Shown: one piece after another, positions 10,634-20,257 of the stretch
How positions within the stretch are numbered: the stretch's first letter is position 1
Layout of the letters: every line of letters begins with the position of its first letter
From: Isoetes taiwanensis
Lineage: Eukaryota > Streptophyta > Lycopodiopsida > Isoetales > Isoetaceae
Length of the DNA stretch: 64,000 nt
Direction of reading: 5' to 3'
NCBI GenBank assembly: GCA_021234155.1
Contig: JAJEKV010000237.1
Span: forward strand, 248,001-312,000
Translations under genes and position numbers: made by a program
The notes under the pieces: model-generated
The model's input: the letters and a program-made list of their open reading frames with translations, nothing else
Told to the model about the DNA's origin: nothing
Database searches by the model: none

Positions 10634-11572
10634 CTAGGCACGATCTATGTTGCTGTTCAATTCTCGTTCTTGCGGTACAGCTCCCAAATCTCGATTTTGT
10701 TGTGGATGATCCGTTCGAAGCGCCAATTCAAGCTGCGGATCCTGTCGGGCTGTTTGAAATGGAGGAAAAACAATCAAAACACGTGAATCTGAGCTGGGTA
10801 CTGTAGAAACAGCCCCTGTTTCTGACAATCCAATCCCCTCTGGAGTATCCGACCGATTGGCAGCTATGGCGGAAGAATCTGCGGCCGGGGCTGCCGGATT
10901 GGAGGAGTTCAACAAGCTCTGCCTGCAAAGGGGGCAAGAAATTTTGGACAGCAGCCACAAATCGATGCATTCGGAATGGAAACAGTGGCCGCATTTGGGA
11001 AGAACTCTGATTTTAAATTCATTTTCTTCAAATTCGGCCAAGCAAACGGCGCAGCTGTCTGAATCCGCCAATTTTTTACCCTTAATCTTAACCAAATCTG
11101 CATAATCGAGCTCTGGGATGCCTTCAATCACACCCCTCATACTGCCCAGATGATCCTCTTTTGAGCAAACAGAGCCCAATCGTCTGGAACTGCCGCTTGT
11201 GCTGGCAAAATCGCTCCCAAATCGGGCGGAATCCCCCGGTGCAGCTGCTGATACGGCGATTCTCGAGTTGGGTTCTTCTGATCCGGAGCTCTGCCGTGCA
11301 GATTCAATCAGAATATCTAGTTTTCTGAAACAGAACACGATTAAACCCAGAATACAAAAAATCACTACTAATCCGCCTCCGATTATTGCAACAAGAACCA
11401 AATCTGAAGTGGTGTGATGGCGGTGGCTTTCCGCTACCGCCATAGCCCCGTGAAGAAGGGTTGGGCGGATTTTTATTCGAGCGCCATATCCAAGGATGTC
11501 CCCAGCTTGCCGATTCTTCATTCCACCGCCATGGCCAAGTTTGTGCGTCTGCCATTGGCTCTCTGGCCTCAA
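10634..11572 (-). CDS. ATL-family RING-H2 E3 ubiquitin ligase
   Basis: Intronless open frame of 312 codons. In order: a hydrophobic segment at residues 58-82 (LVLVAIIGGGLVVIFCILGL) that would anchor the protein in a membrane; a basic/serine-rich stretch; the GLD-like motif GIPELDY at 151-157; a RING-H2 domain with ligands C174, C177, C194, H196, H199, C202, C213 and C216 and the family residues P before the third Cys and W206 three residues after the sixth ligand (ECIDLWLLSKISCPLC); then a low-complexity Ser/Ala tail. This order (membrane segment, GLD, RING-H2, disordered tail, no introns) defines plant ATL E3 ligases, which bind E2 enzymes and ubiquitinate membrane or defence-related targets. 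Upstream in-frame Met codons give alternatives: Met18 at 11521 and Met44 at 11443. Met44 (MAVAESHRHH) places the membrane segment near residue 15, the usual ATL layout, and is my preferred start. All zinc ligands are intact, so the gene may be functional. Confidence 0.92.
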   Translation of the reverse strand: MRPESQWQTHKLGHGGGMKNRQAGDILGYGARIKIRPTLLHGAMAVAESHRHHTTSDLVLVAIIGGGLVVIFCILGLIVFCFRKLDILIESARQSSGSEEPNSRIAVSAAAPGDSARFGSDFASTSGSSRRLGSVCSKEDHLGSMRGVIEGIPELDYADLVKIKGKKLADSDSCAVCLAEFEENEFKIRVLPKCGHCFHSECIDLWLLSKISCPLCRQSLLNSSNPAAPAADSSAIAANRSDTPEGIGLSETGAVSTVPSSDSRVLIVFPPFQTARQDPQLELALRTDHPQQNRDLGAVPQERELNSNIDRA

Positions 11573-11702
11573 GATGATATATGCTAAACACTGTTTCCTA
11601 GGTCTTCAATTAGCCTGCTGAAAAGGAATGCTCAACTTGGTTATTGTATTTCCAATTTGGTACTTGCGAGGGCAAAGTCCCGATCTATTTGGGTTGGGCT
11701 CC
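11573..11702. other. Likely 5' flank of the ATL gene
   Basis: Short interval between the ATL start and the fold-back repeats. The promoter must lie here and into the repeats, but I see no unambiguous TATA box. Confidence 0.3.
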
Positions 11703-12108
11703 CATGGAAACCCTTCCAAATTTCCATAGAAAATAGGAAGAAACCCTTCCGGCTTTCATTAAAACCAGGAAGGTTCCCTTCCTATTTTCCATGGAAACCC
11801 TTCCTATTTTCCAAACATGGAAAATAGGAAGGGTTTCCATGGAAACCCTTCCTGGTTTTAATGGAAAATTGGAAGGGTTTCCAATTTGAAAATCGGAAGG
11901 GTTTCCTCGGAAAATGGGAAGGGTTTCCATTTTTTTTTTTCGAGGCGCACGCCGCCCAACACGCACATTAATGGTGCACGCTCATAAATATGCACGACAC
12001 TCAAGAATTTAAATTTTAATTCAAATGGAAACCCTTCCTATTTTCCAAACCCATGGGAAAATAGGAAGGGTTTCCACAAATGGGGGAAAATATAGGAAGG
12101 GTTTCCAC
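11703..12108. repeat. Fold-back cluster of GGAAACCCTTCC motifs
   Basis: At least five copies of GGAAACCCTTCC or close variants and six of its complement GGAAGGGTTTCC, mostly extended by TATTTTCC or AAAATA, interleaved so that many pairs can fold into short hairpins. It starts immediately upstream of the ATL gene. A smaller cluster of the same motif recurs at 14646-14713. Confidence 0.8.
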
Positions 12109-14645
12109 GTTTCATCAAAAAAAAATTTAAGGGCGCTCCTTGCACAGCTTCCATGAACTCCATATAGCATATATTAACAAATGTTACTTGGTCATGTGTT
12201 ATCAAATGTACTTGACAAATATAGACAAATCATAAAGTGTTAGCATATGTTGGGCAATGTTGGACTGAGAGAATTGTTAATTACTTCATAATGTTGAACA
12301 AGGTTAGGATAAAGGTTGGGCATACATATGTTGTAAACAATGGGCAAATATTGATCGTATTTAGATAGTTGGGCGTATATTAAACACATGTTCAGGAAAA
12401 TGTTGAAAATATGTTGGAGACAAATGTAACACAAAATTGTTTTACTCTATGCAAGCATGGAATATAAGACATATGTTATGCAACCTTGGAACATATATTA
12501 GACATATATTTATAGCAAAAATATTAGCAAATGTTACTTTGGTGACGAAAGAGTCCAATATCAACTGCATCTATTCTTCAGTACAAATCATAGAATCATG
12601 ACAAACAAATGGATTGGATTGGCATGTTGAGGCATGCTCAAATTCATAGCCAATATTGTTTTATTGGATTTTCAGGCAACTTTATGCTTTAGAGTGTCCT
12701 AAATAAGGAGCTTATAGCTCTATTTTTGGTGATATAATGCCTAGCAAAGGTATGCTTTACACTCTGACAAAGATGCTTTACACTGGACAGTTTGCAAATC
12801 CTCCAAAGTTCTGAGCTTCTTCTAAAATCATCTATAATCATTATATATATAAGCTCTCAAAGGTATAAAATTTGACACTTAGAGATGCCCCAGAACCTGC
12901 AAGACATCATAAGACCCAGCATTAGCACGTAGTAGTAATGGAAAGTCTGCTTGAAGGCACTTATTGGTTAATCAAGCCCACAATTGCAAAAATCTGATAT
13001 GCACCTTGAAGTAGTAATTCAAGATATCGATTTTATACACAACAAAAGCAAGAAATATTATTATGCCCTAAATGAAAATTGCATGCAACTGCAAATAGAA
13101 AAATTGGAACAGATATGGCAAAATGGAGGGAAATATCAATGTTTATGTGGACCAGAATGCATATAATTGTAAACAATATAGATTTATTTAAAGCTCTACA
13201 CGATTGTAAGTAAATCGTCGCATCCCAAACAGGAGACCAAATGCAACATCCAAGGCAACAAGACTCCAAGTTCTATGCACTAATGGATATCTTGTTTGTC
13301 CATACATGATTTCATGGTGCTAATATCCTCCTGTATTTTTTGAAGAATAGCACTCAACTTCTCTATTTGTTCCCCTCGATGTATGACTACAATTATGCAA
13401 TGCATTAAGCTCGTTCAAAATGCTTTCCACAAATGTCAAATCAATCCTTACTTTTCCATTTGCCTTTCCTTCTAATATAGCAACCGGTCAAGCAGAGCAA
13501 CTGCGATCAAGAGATGGTTCATCATAGTGCTCCTCCGGAGCATCAAAATATTGCTCTTCATTGCAACATGTTTTTCTTGATCACAACATGTTTTGTTAGC
13601 ATACACATTGTACATAACAAGGCCTTACGCCACTTGGTTATCAACGGATGCCCAAAATACTCCCTATAGTTTAACCTACAACCCAGCCAAATCTTTTTAT
13701 CAAGCAAATGAAGTACAAGCACAAACGGATCTAAATAAGCGGTCCCAAATGAAGATGGTTAGGGGCAGAAAAGGCACTTCAAAATTAGGTAAATGACCTC
13801 TGCGGCCATGGTGTTCTGAGGTTCTTTCCGATGAATGACCCCAGCTCGCATTAGCCCTCAAGAGCAAAAATCAAATAAATTATATTTGTCTGCTTACATA
13901 GGCTTCTTCAAGGAATGCTGGTACAACAAGAATCACACTGTAAAAAGTAAACAAACTACAAAAAAGCTCGGAGGTCTACAAAGAACCTGCAAACTCTGTG
14001 TCCAGCTTGCATTCAGCTATGTGCCTCCTTTGAAAGAAAGGATCTAAAGCCCTAAGAAAATATTTACCAAAAGCTGTGCCACTGTGTATTCCATTCCCCT
14101 GGCGGTCTATTGCCACCTATTTACCGATTTGCTTCAATGCTCTAAATCCAACAAAGTCGTATTTCTTAAGCCTCGAGACTACTGCTAGAGCCTCGAGCCT
14201 AGTTCTAGAGTCCTGTTCAAAAATCAAGATCTAAAAGATATAAAAGATTTACCCTCAGATTGCGCTGGATTGCCAAGGTCCCGTGAAATTTTTGGAGCTT
14301 AACGAAGGTGCACTGCTCTATTAAGAAAAACTACCTTCATTCAAGCATGGCTTCGTAAAGATTCAACAAATATTTCCCAAGAATCGATGGCAAAAGGGCC
14401 AGTTTTTTGCCCTGCAAAAACCAAATAAATCATTTCCTGAACCGTGGAAACCAGGAATCGATGACACAAAGCATTTTTTTACCGGATTGTATGCTCTGGA
14501 TCGCTAATCGCCAGAATTGCTGCATGCAAACAATAAAACTAAAGAAAAGAATTTTTTTTCCTTCCGAAATGATTCATCAGATCCGCAGCATTCATTCAAT
14601 TACTAGTATTTATGAATGGTGGATGTCTCGGATTTTTTTTTTTTA
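12109..14645. other. No gene; degenerate ATGTTGG-rich sequence at the left
   Basis: 12170-12550 has many loose repeats of ATGTTGG/AATATTG type without a fixed period. The rest (12550-14645) holds short unassignable frames only. The whole block is bracketed by the GGAAACCCTTCC clusters. Confidence 0.45.
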
Positions 14646-14713
14646 CGAAAACCCTTCCGAGATTCATTTTTGGAAACCCTTCTGGGTTTATAGGAAATTA
14701 GGAAGGGTTTCCA
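14646..14713. repeat. Second GGAAACCCTTCC fold-back cluster
   Basis: Two forward copies (AAAACCCTTCC and GGAAACCCTTCT) and one reverse copy (GGAAGGGTTTCC) can pair across about 20-50 bases. Same motif as 11703-12108. Confidence 0.7.
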
Positions 14714-14770
14714 TAAAAAAACAAATTATAACCCTTATCGGGCGGAGATAGTGTGAGCGGCAAAGTCCTG

Positions 14771-14894
14771 GGAACACTATAAACCAACATGTTGAAATTG
14801 CAAACTTTCTGGTTAAGTTAATGTACCACACCGGAACACTATAAACCAACATGTTGAAATTGCACACTTTCTGGTTAAGTTAATGTACCATAGG
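14771..14894. repeat. 62-bp tandem duplication
   Basis: Two adjacent copies starting GGAACACTATAAACC (14771-14832 and 14833-14894), differing at only a few positions, so the duplication is recent. Confidence 0.9.
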
Positions 14895-14964
14895 AATTTT
14901 TCTGGCAAGTTTTCTTATGGTTTACAGTTAAGATAATGAAAAGTTTTGACTTTAAACATCACAC

Positions 14965-15035
14965 ATCCGACCGTCAAAATAATCATAGGAAATTTTTCGA
15001 CTGGACCTAAAAAATTTGCTCAACACTGTACTTGT
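14965..15035 (+). repeat. Dispersed repeat, copy 1
   Basis: The segment running from ATCCGACCGTC through GGAAATTTTTCGA to TTGCTCAACACTG recurs, diverged by roughly a quarter, at 56226-56310. It marks an unnamed dispersed family. Confidence 0.5.
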
Positions 15036-15475
15036 CTTCCCTAGGTACATTGCTTTGGGAAATGTTTAGACGTCCCATGTATATCCCATGATGACTCGAA
15101 TCTCAGATTCCTATTGAACTCGAGATCCAAGTCATCACTCCGCTTCTTGGATCGTCCTTTGTTGGGTTTTACCTCGACAAGACTCTATGTGAGAGAGAGA
15201 CAGAAAATTAGATCCTATGCTTCACTCCGGTGATCCCCCAGCTTTGGGCAACAACTAATGTTGCCATAGTAGAGGTCCCAACTACCCATTGGGACGTTCA
15301 AGGGTGTAAAGTTTTTTCTGAAAAATATCATAGGCGTCAGATGGCGGCTTCTTTTTTGGGTTGCCCATAAGGGCAAACTGCCGTTCATGCGGGTAAAAGG
15401 TATATACCCAAATATGTACCTGTATATGCTTGATGACTGGCTTAAAATGGCTGTTCGAGATAATCTCCCCGCACG
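15036..15475. other. No recognisable gene
   Basis: Unassigned sequence. Nothing codable seen. Confidence 0.4.
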
Positions 15476-16082
15476 TTGCTTGTTCTTCTCGCTATGGTAG
15501 AGCCTGTCTTGCGCTCTTTGGTAGTCTATAAAGATTTTCGATTTAGGGTTTATGTTTCAAGAGTTTGGGCCCATATGAGCGATTTAGCAAAGATATATGA
15601 GATGGTTCGTCTCCTACTGCTCTGGTTCTCCAGTATTGCCGAACTTATTCAGCATGAGCGTTGTAGCAGAGGGGCAAGTTCTGGTGTTTTTTATCAGAAC
15701 TTGGCAGTAATTTCCCCGTCATCAGTGTTGCTAGACGACGACATGGAGATATCCAAGCGAAACCAAGCATCGAATCAGCTCGGATATGGTCTTAACTCCA
15801 AATTTCCAGCTTCATCATTGCAAAACTGGTGTGCCATTCGAATTCATTGACCAAAACCATTATAACCAAGTAGCAAATGCAGTTGTAGACTTTGTAGAGG
15901 AGGAAATGATAGAAAACGCTGGCATGAACAGAGTAAATTTTTCCATTTTGAGAGATCTAACAGCTTGGAAGAATGAGAATGAGAATGAGCAAGATAGAAC
16001 ATCAATTGCAATGCCCTATTTTTGTCTCTTCAACTGTTCATACATCCAAGGCAGTACTTATTCTTTATATGGAATAGGGTGA
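15476..16082 (+). pseudogene. Possible Arb2/FAM172-like exon fragment
   Basis: An overlapping pair of open frames. The second, starting after a ttccag acceptor-like site near 15809, reads KTGVPFEFIDQNHYNQVANA then VVDFVEEEMIENAGMNRV. A PFEF motif followed by an xHYxxVxxAVxxYV helix is reminiscent of the start of the Arb2 domain found in FAM172-type proteins (linked to RNA silencing/heterochromatin in yeast). I assign this from memory of the family pattern only, and no further domain parts follow. The first frame (15476-15850) is unrecognised. Confidence 0.25.
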
Positions 16083-16740
16083 GCTGCAACAAGGCAATGG
16101 GCTAGAAAACTCTTTATTAATGATTCTTTATATTCTGGAAGTGTGTTGCTCTTTTAACCAGGGCTACTTAAAATGAGATTGATGTGGTGGTGCTGAACTC
16201 TAATTTGAACAAAACGTTTGATGTTCCCTTCAACAGCTCTTTAGGTATGGATGTCATATATGCATGGGTTATAATTATAAATATTTTGCCTGCAGAGTAG
16301 TTTTTGCTGGTAGCACATTCTTATGGTGGAATTAATGCCTGCACTATGCTCCAAAAAAGAGAGGATGAGGGTCTTGTATAATTGAGCTGCAACGCCTTCT
16401 GGCCAGAAGGTATTTCCCACATTCTGTTTCCCTGATGTACCAGAATCTTGCCCAGTTCCAGCAAATTTGAAGTTTTTAATCTCGGCAAACAAGGTTTTTT
16501 TTCCCATGGATTCGGTCTTGGTGGGGATGATCGGCATGCTCGTTAAGGCCTTCCTTCTTGGATTCGCTTTACAGAAATTCTGTTTTGACCTCATTCAAGC
16601 CAATGAAGATAACATGATTTTTTTTATGCAGCCTCAACAATGTTAATGTGGACTGCTTCCTGACTCAGGAGGCCACTAAGAAGGTTTTAGACCAAACAAT
16701 GGAATGACATAGATAATCATGCATAATCATGCATGGAATT
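16083..16740. other. No recognisable gene
   Basis: AT-rich sequence before the Harbinger transposase. The antisense frame at 16241-16594 has no signature. Confidence 0.4.
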
Positions 16741-17844
16741 GCTTATCTTCTTACGAGGACGATATATGGCACCAATTCTACAGCATGAAGAGGGTGAGCT
16801 TCGAGAAATTGGTAGGTCTTATTGTTCCTTAGCTCCATAGGCCGTGTCAGAAGGTTAGAGCCCCTGTTGATCCTAGGAAAGCAGTAGCAACAGTTCTTTA
16901 TAGTCTATCTCATGGAGAAAAACTATTGCATGTAGGACAAAGATTTTATGTAGGGAAGTCCATAGTCTAGAATTATACTAAAAAAATAAGTCTGGCTTTA
17001 GCATCTAAGACCATGTTATACTCCAGATTTATTGCAATGCCAAGAGGCCAAATGCTGCTAGAAATTCTTGCAGATTTTAAACATTTTGTCTATACCTATG
17101 ACAGGTATAGACAATATTTTTGGGGCTGTAGATGGTTCTCATATTTTTTTGTCAGGAAACCTTGGAAAAAATATCATGGAGAAGATTATTACAGTAGGCG
17201 CAAAAGTCATTCTTGTCTTATGCAAGGAGTGGTCACACATGATAGGCTCTTCTTCATCAATGTTTGTGTGTCAAGAACAAGTTCTATCCATGATGAAAAA
17301 CCGTTCAAGAAGAGCAGCTTGTACAATCAACTGGCTGCAAAACAGATCATGGAGGAACTAATTGTCATCTTGAATGGTAAGAATATTAGTAAAGGGCATC
17401 TTACCAATCATAACATGCAGGTTATGATTCCTCCAATGTTACTTAGAGATTCTGCATACTCGAGCAAAAATTTTCTTTTGAAAGTATTTCCTTCTTTTGT
17501 AGGGCCTTTTGCAAGGTTCAACAAAAGGATTTGGCATCGTCAAGGAAGAGTTCAGAATTTCGAAATCTTTGAACATTCATGTTGGCAGAGCATCAAAAAT
17601 AATTTATGTCACTTGTGTATCATGGAATTTCTGCATAATGGAGGACCTTGGCATGGAAATGTTACCTATTGAACAGGATTTGCCTCAAGTTAATTACTAT
17701 GAGATAGAACAGATAAGCAACAGGATGAAGAAAGAAGGGGATCAGGTGAGGCACATAAATATTCCAGCAATTAGAGGGCTAAAACATGGTCAAGATTTTG
17801 GGAAGAACTTAGCATGTATAGATGTCAAAACATTTGCGTTGTAA
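16741..17844 (+). mobile_element. PIF/Harbinger DNA transposon, decayed transposase
   Basis: Cut-and-paste transposase of the PIF/Harbinger superfamily. N-terminal helix region: FYSMKRVSFEKLVGLIV, then AVATVLYSLSHGEKLLHVGQ and RFYVGKSIV, as in the family's helix-turn-helix part. The DDE domain begins with DNIFGAVDGSHI (first Asp at 17131-17133), continues with VVTHDRLFFINVCVS and SIHDEKPFKKSSLYNQL, and has the second Asp in LLRDSAY (17448-17450). The last block is GFGIVKEEFRISKSLNIHV followed by ASKIIYVTCVSWNFCI; the third acidic residue, expected just before GFG, seems to be replaced by Thr. In-frame stops near 16836 and 16970 and at least three frame changes make it inactive. I could not identify terminal inverted repeats. 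Its usual partner, a Myb-like ORF, may survive in part at 22863-23498. Confidence 0.88.
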
Positions 17845-18430
17845 TCTTCTTAAATCAATGAAATTCCTACTTCCTTGCTATTTCTAGTATATGTTTTGGA
17901 TTTTCAAGGTTTTCTTTTCTGATAACTGTTTTCACTGTTGACTTGCATTGATCAATTTTTGACTTGTGTTTGTGGTCAACTATCTCCCAGATTTCACATC
18001 TAACTTACATCATCATATCACCGTGATTTTCTAACAACTTTTAACTGCTAGTATGTACAAAAAAATTCAAAACCGCAAAATTTTTGGAAGACACAGCTTT
18101 TTGCAAGCTTATACCATTTTGCAGATATGGAAAGTACATGAACAAAACAGATTACAAGAGAAACCAAACACTTTTTTGGCAAGGGAAGTGTAACCCTTTT
18201 ACACAAACTTAGAAAAAAGCACTCATTGGAAACTTATGAGATAGAAACCTGATATAAGCATGGCACACACTAGACTTAAACAATACCCCATGCAATATTA
18301 ATGTAGTTGCAACACCAACATCTAGAGATCAATGCCAGATTAACCTGTTTTTTGCATCAATGGCATTACAAAGGAGGCCTCGCTTAGCATCAGAAGCCAT
18401 CTTGCATGCATATACATACAAGAAATTTAA
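17845..18430. other. No recognisable gene
   Basis: Unassigned AT-rich sequence after the transposase. It may include the 3' part of that element. Confidence 0.4.
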
Positions 18431-18439
18431 TGCGTCCTA

Positions 18440-19150
18440 CGGTGCATGTTCGAGTTTTAGCATGTTCCTACGTGCAAGTTCTTGTAAAAGAATCTCTTGA
18501 GAATGCTCTAAATTCATAGATTCTCTAAGATTCTACCAAGGTTCTCTTAGAGGGTTCGTGAGCATTTCTCTAACTTTTATTAGATTCCCTCTAGATTCCA
18601 TTAAATTTCCCTAGATTCTCCAAGATTCTATGAAGATCCCATTAGATTCTCTTAGATTAATTTAGATTTTATCAGATTGCCCTTAGATTCAAAGAGATTC
18701 TATAAAGATTCCCTTAGATACTCTAAGATTTCATCAACATTTTCTTAGATTCCCTTAGATTTTATCTAGATTCCTGAAGATTCCTTTAGATCCCCCAGAT
18801 TTTAAGAGATTACCTTAGGCTTGTAAATATTTTCCTAGATTCTCTTACATTTTATAAGATTTTCTTACATTCTATTAGATTCTTCTGGATTCCTTTACAT
18901 TCTAGAACTTTTTAGGACATTTTAAGACTTTCAATATATTCTAGAACTTTCAAGTATTTCCCTAGATTTTCTTACATTCCCATAGATTCCCCTACATTCT
19001 AGAACATTCTAAAACTTATTAGAACAATTTGGAACTTTCTGGAAGAATTTTCTTAGATCCCCCTAGATTCTCTTATGTTCTAGAACTTTCTAGAAGATTC
19101 TAGAACTTTCTAGAGCCTTCCAAAACATTCTAGAACTTTCTTGAACTAGT
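18440..19150. repeat. Degenerate TTAGATTC-rich tract
   Basis: About 700 bases made almost only of variants of TTAGATTCYC and, towards the right, TCTAGAAC. There is no fixed period and no coding. It looks like a decayed micro/minisatellite. Confidence 0.8.
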
Positions 19151-19216
19151 TAGAATGTTATAGTCTATTTTATCTTAATGGGAAGATTACCCTTAAGTAT
19201 ATGTGAAATATAAATT

Positions 19217-19303
19217 ATTCATGGAATTAATGCTTGGTCTAGTGGTTAGAATTGGGGGCTGAGGGGTCAATGGCCAGGGTTCGAATCCCCCACACAACAT
19301 AAA
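19217..19303 (+). repeat. tRNA-derived SINE-like head (A and B boxes)
   Basis: TGGTCTAGTGG at 19235-19245 fits an RNA polymerase III A box and GGTTCGAATCC at 19278-19288 is a perfect B box, about 33 bases apart as in tRNA genes. The region cannot fold into a proper acceptor stem and is followed by an A-rich stretch, so a tRNA-related SINE or tRNA pseudogene fits better than a functional tRNA. Confidence 0.65.
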
Positions 19304-19325
19304 AATTTTAAAAGCCTTTCCTAAG

Positions 19326-19855
19326 GGATGAGCATTCAACTTGGGCCGTAGGATCTTGGACCCGATCAAGGGTCGAGATCTCACGCAACATGAGCCATAG
19401 GATCTATTACATATAATTCCCAAAGTCATGTGCACCGTAGAATATGTGCCAAGCCACGTGAGCCGTAAGATCCTGGATCGACGATCAGGATCGGATCAAC
19501 CTGAACCGTAGGATCGATTACATATAATTCCCAAAGCCATGTGCACCGTAGGATGTGTCCCAAAGCAACGTGAGCCGTAGGATCTCGGACCGACGATCAG
19601 GATCAAATCAACCTGGACCGTAGGACCGCTTACATATAAGCTACAAACAAACTCCCAAGCCATCTGGGCCGTACGATATGCCCCAAAGCCACGCGGAGTC
19701 AGAGGATCTCGGCCGCGGCGGGGATCGATCAACCTGGATCGTAGGATCGTGTCTATACAGATTATATATAAACTCCCAAGCCATCTGGGCCGTAGGATAC
19801 GTCCCAAAGCCATGTGAACCGTCGGATCTCGAACGGACGGTCGGATAAGCGCGAC
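19326..19855. repeat. Satellite of about 111 bp with CCGTAGGATC core
   Basis: Four or more diverged tandem units. Each contains ACATATAATTCCCAAAGCCA, two or three CCGTAGGATC cores and a GATCAGGATC segment. The spacing of the first anchors is about 111 bases, then it grows through insertions. The array begins directly after the SINE-like head. Confidence 0.8.
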
Positions 19856-20257
19856 AAACATAAGAGTAGATATATAGAGTAGATATACAATCAGCAACAT
19901 TCTTTTCCTTATGTAGACCTCCAAAGACAAAAAACCGTTTTTTGGCTGATCTGTCATTTATTTGCCTCCATCCCACAGTTTTGTTCAAGACATGAAGATG
20001 CCTTGCCTTTTTTGTGAAAGTATATTTACCCAGCACAGAAAACTCATAAACCTTCCCATCGGCCTCACTCTAATGCATTCCAGCTGGTGGCAGTTGCTGG
20101 CAATTTTTACAAGCACAATCATGTGCATCATAAGGGTTGAAAAAACCATTAACCTCTTTGATATTGCATCCTCGGGTACTTAATAGTTACTAGTTCCGCT
20201 CTTGTGTCAATATCTTTGAGTTCAGTACGAGCCTCTATGCTCCCCTAACACACAAGT
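19856..20257. other. No recognisable gene
   Basis: Unassigned sequence between the satellite and the LTR that starts at 20258. Confidence 0.4.

Noticed and set aside
10728-11591. Other-frame ORFs over the ATL gene on both strands
   Set aside because: They overlap the RING-H2 frame, lack any motif and are explained by its composition.
11685-11966. 93-residue minus-strand ORF
   Set aside because: It is made of the GGAAACCCTTCC repeat and gives a repetitive peptide without a domain.
19193-20036. Minus-strand ORFs of 80-153 residues
   Set aside because: They run through the 111-bp satellite and SINE-like head. The repeat explains the open frames.
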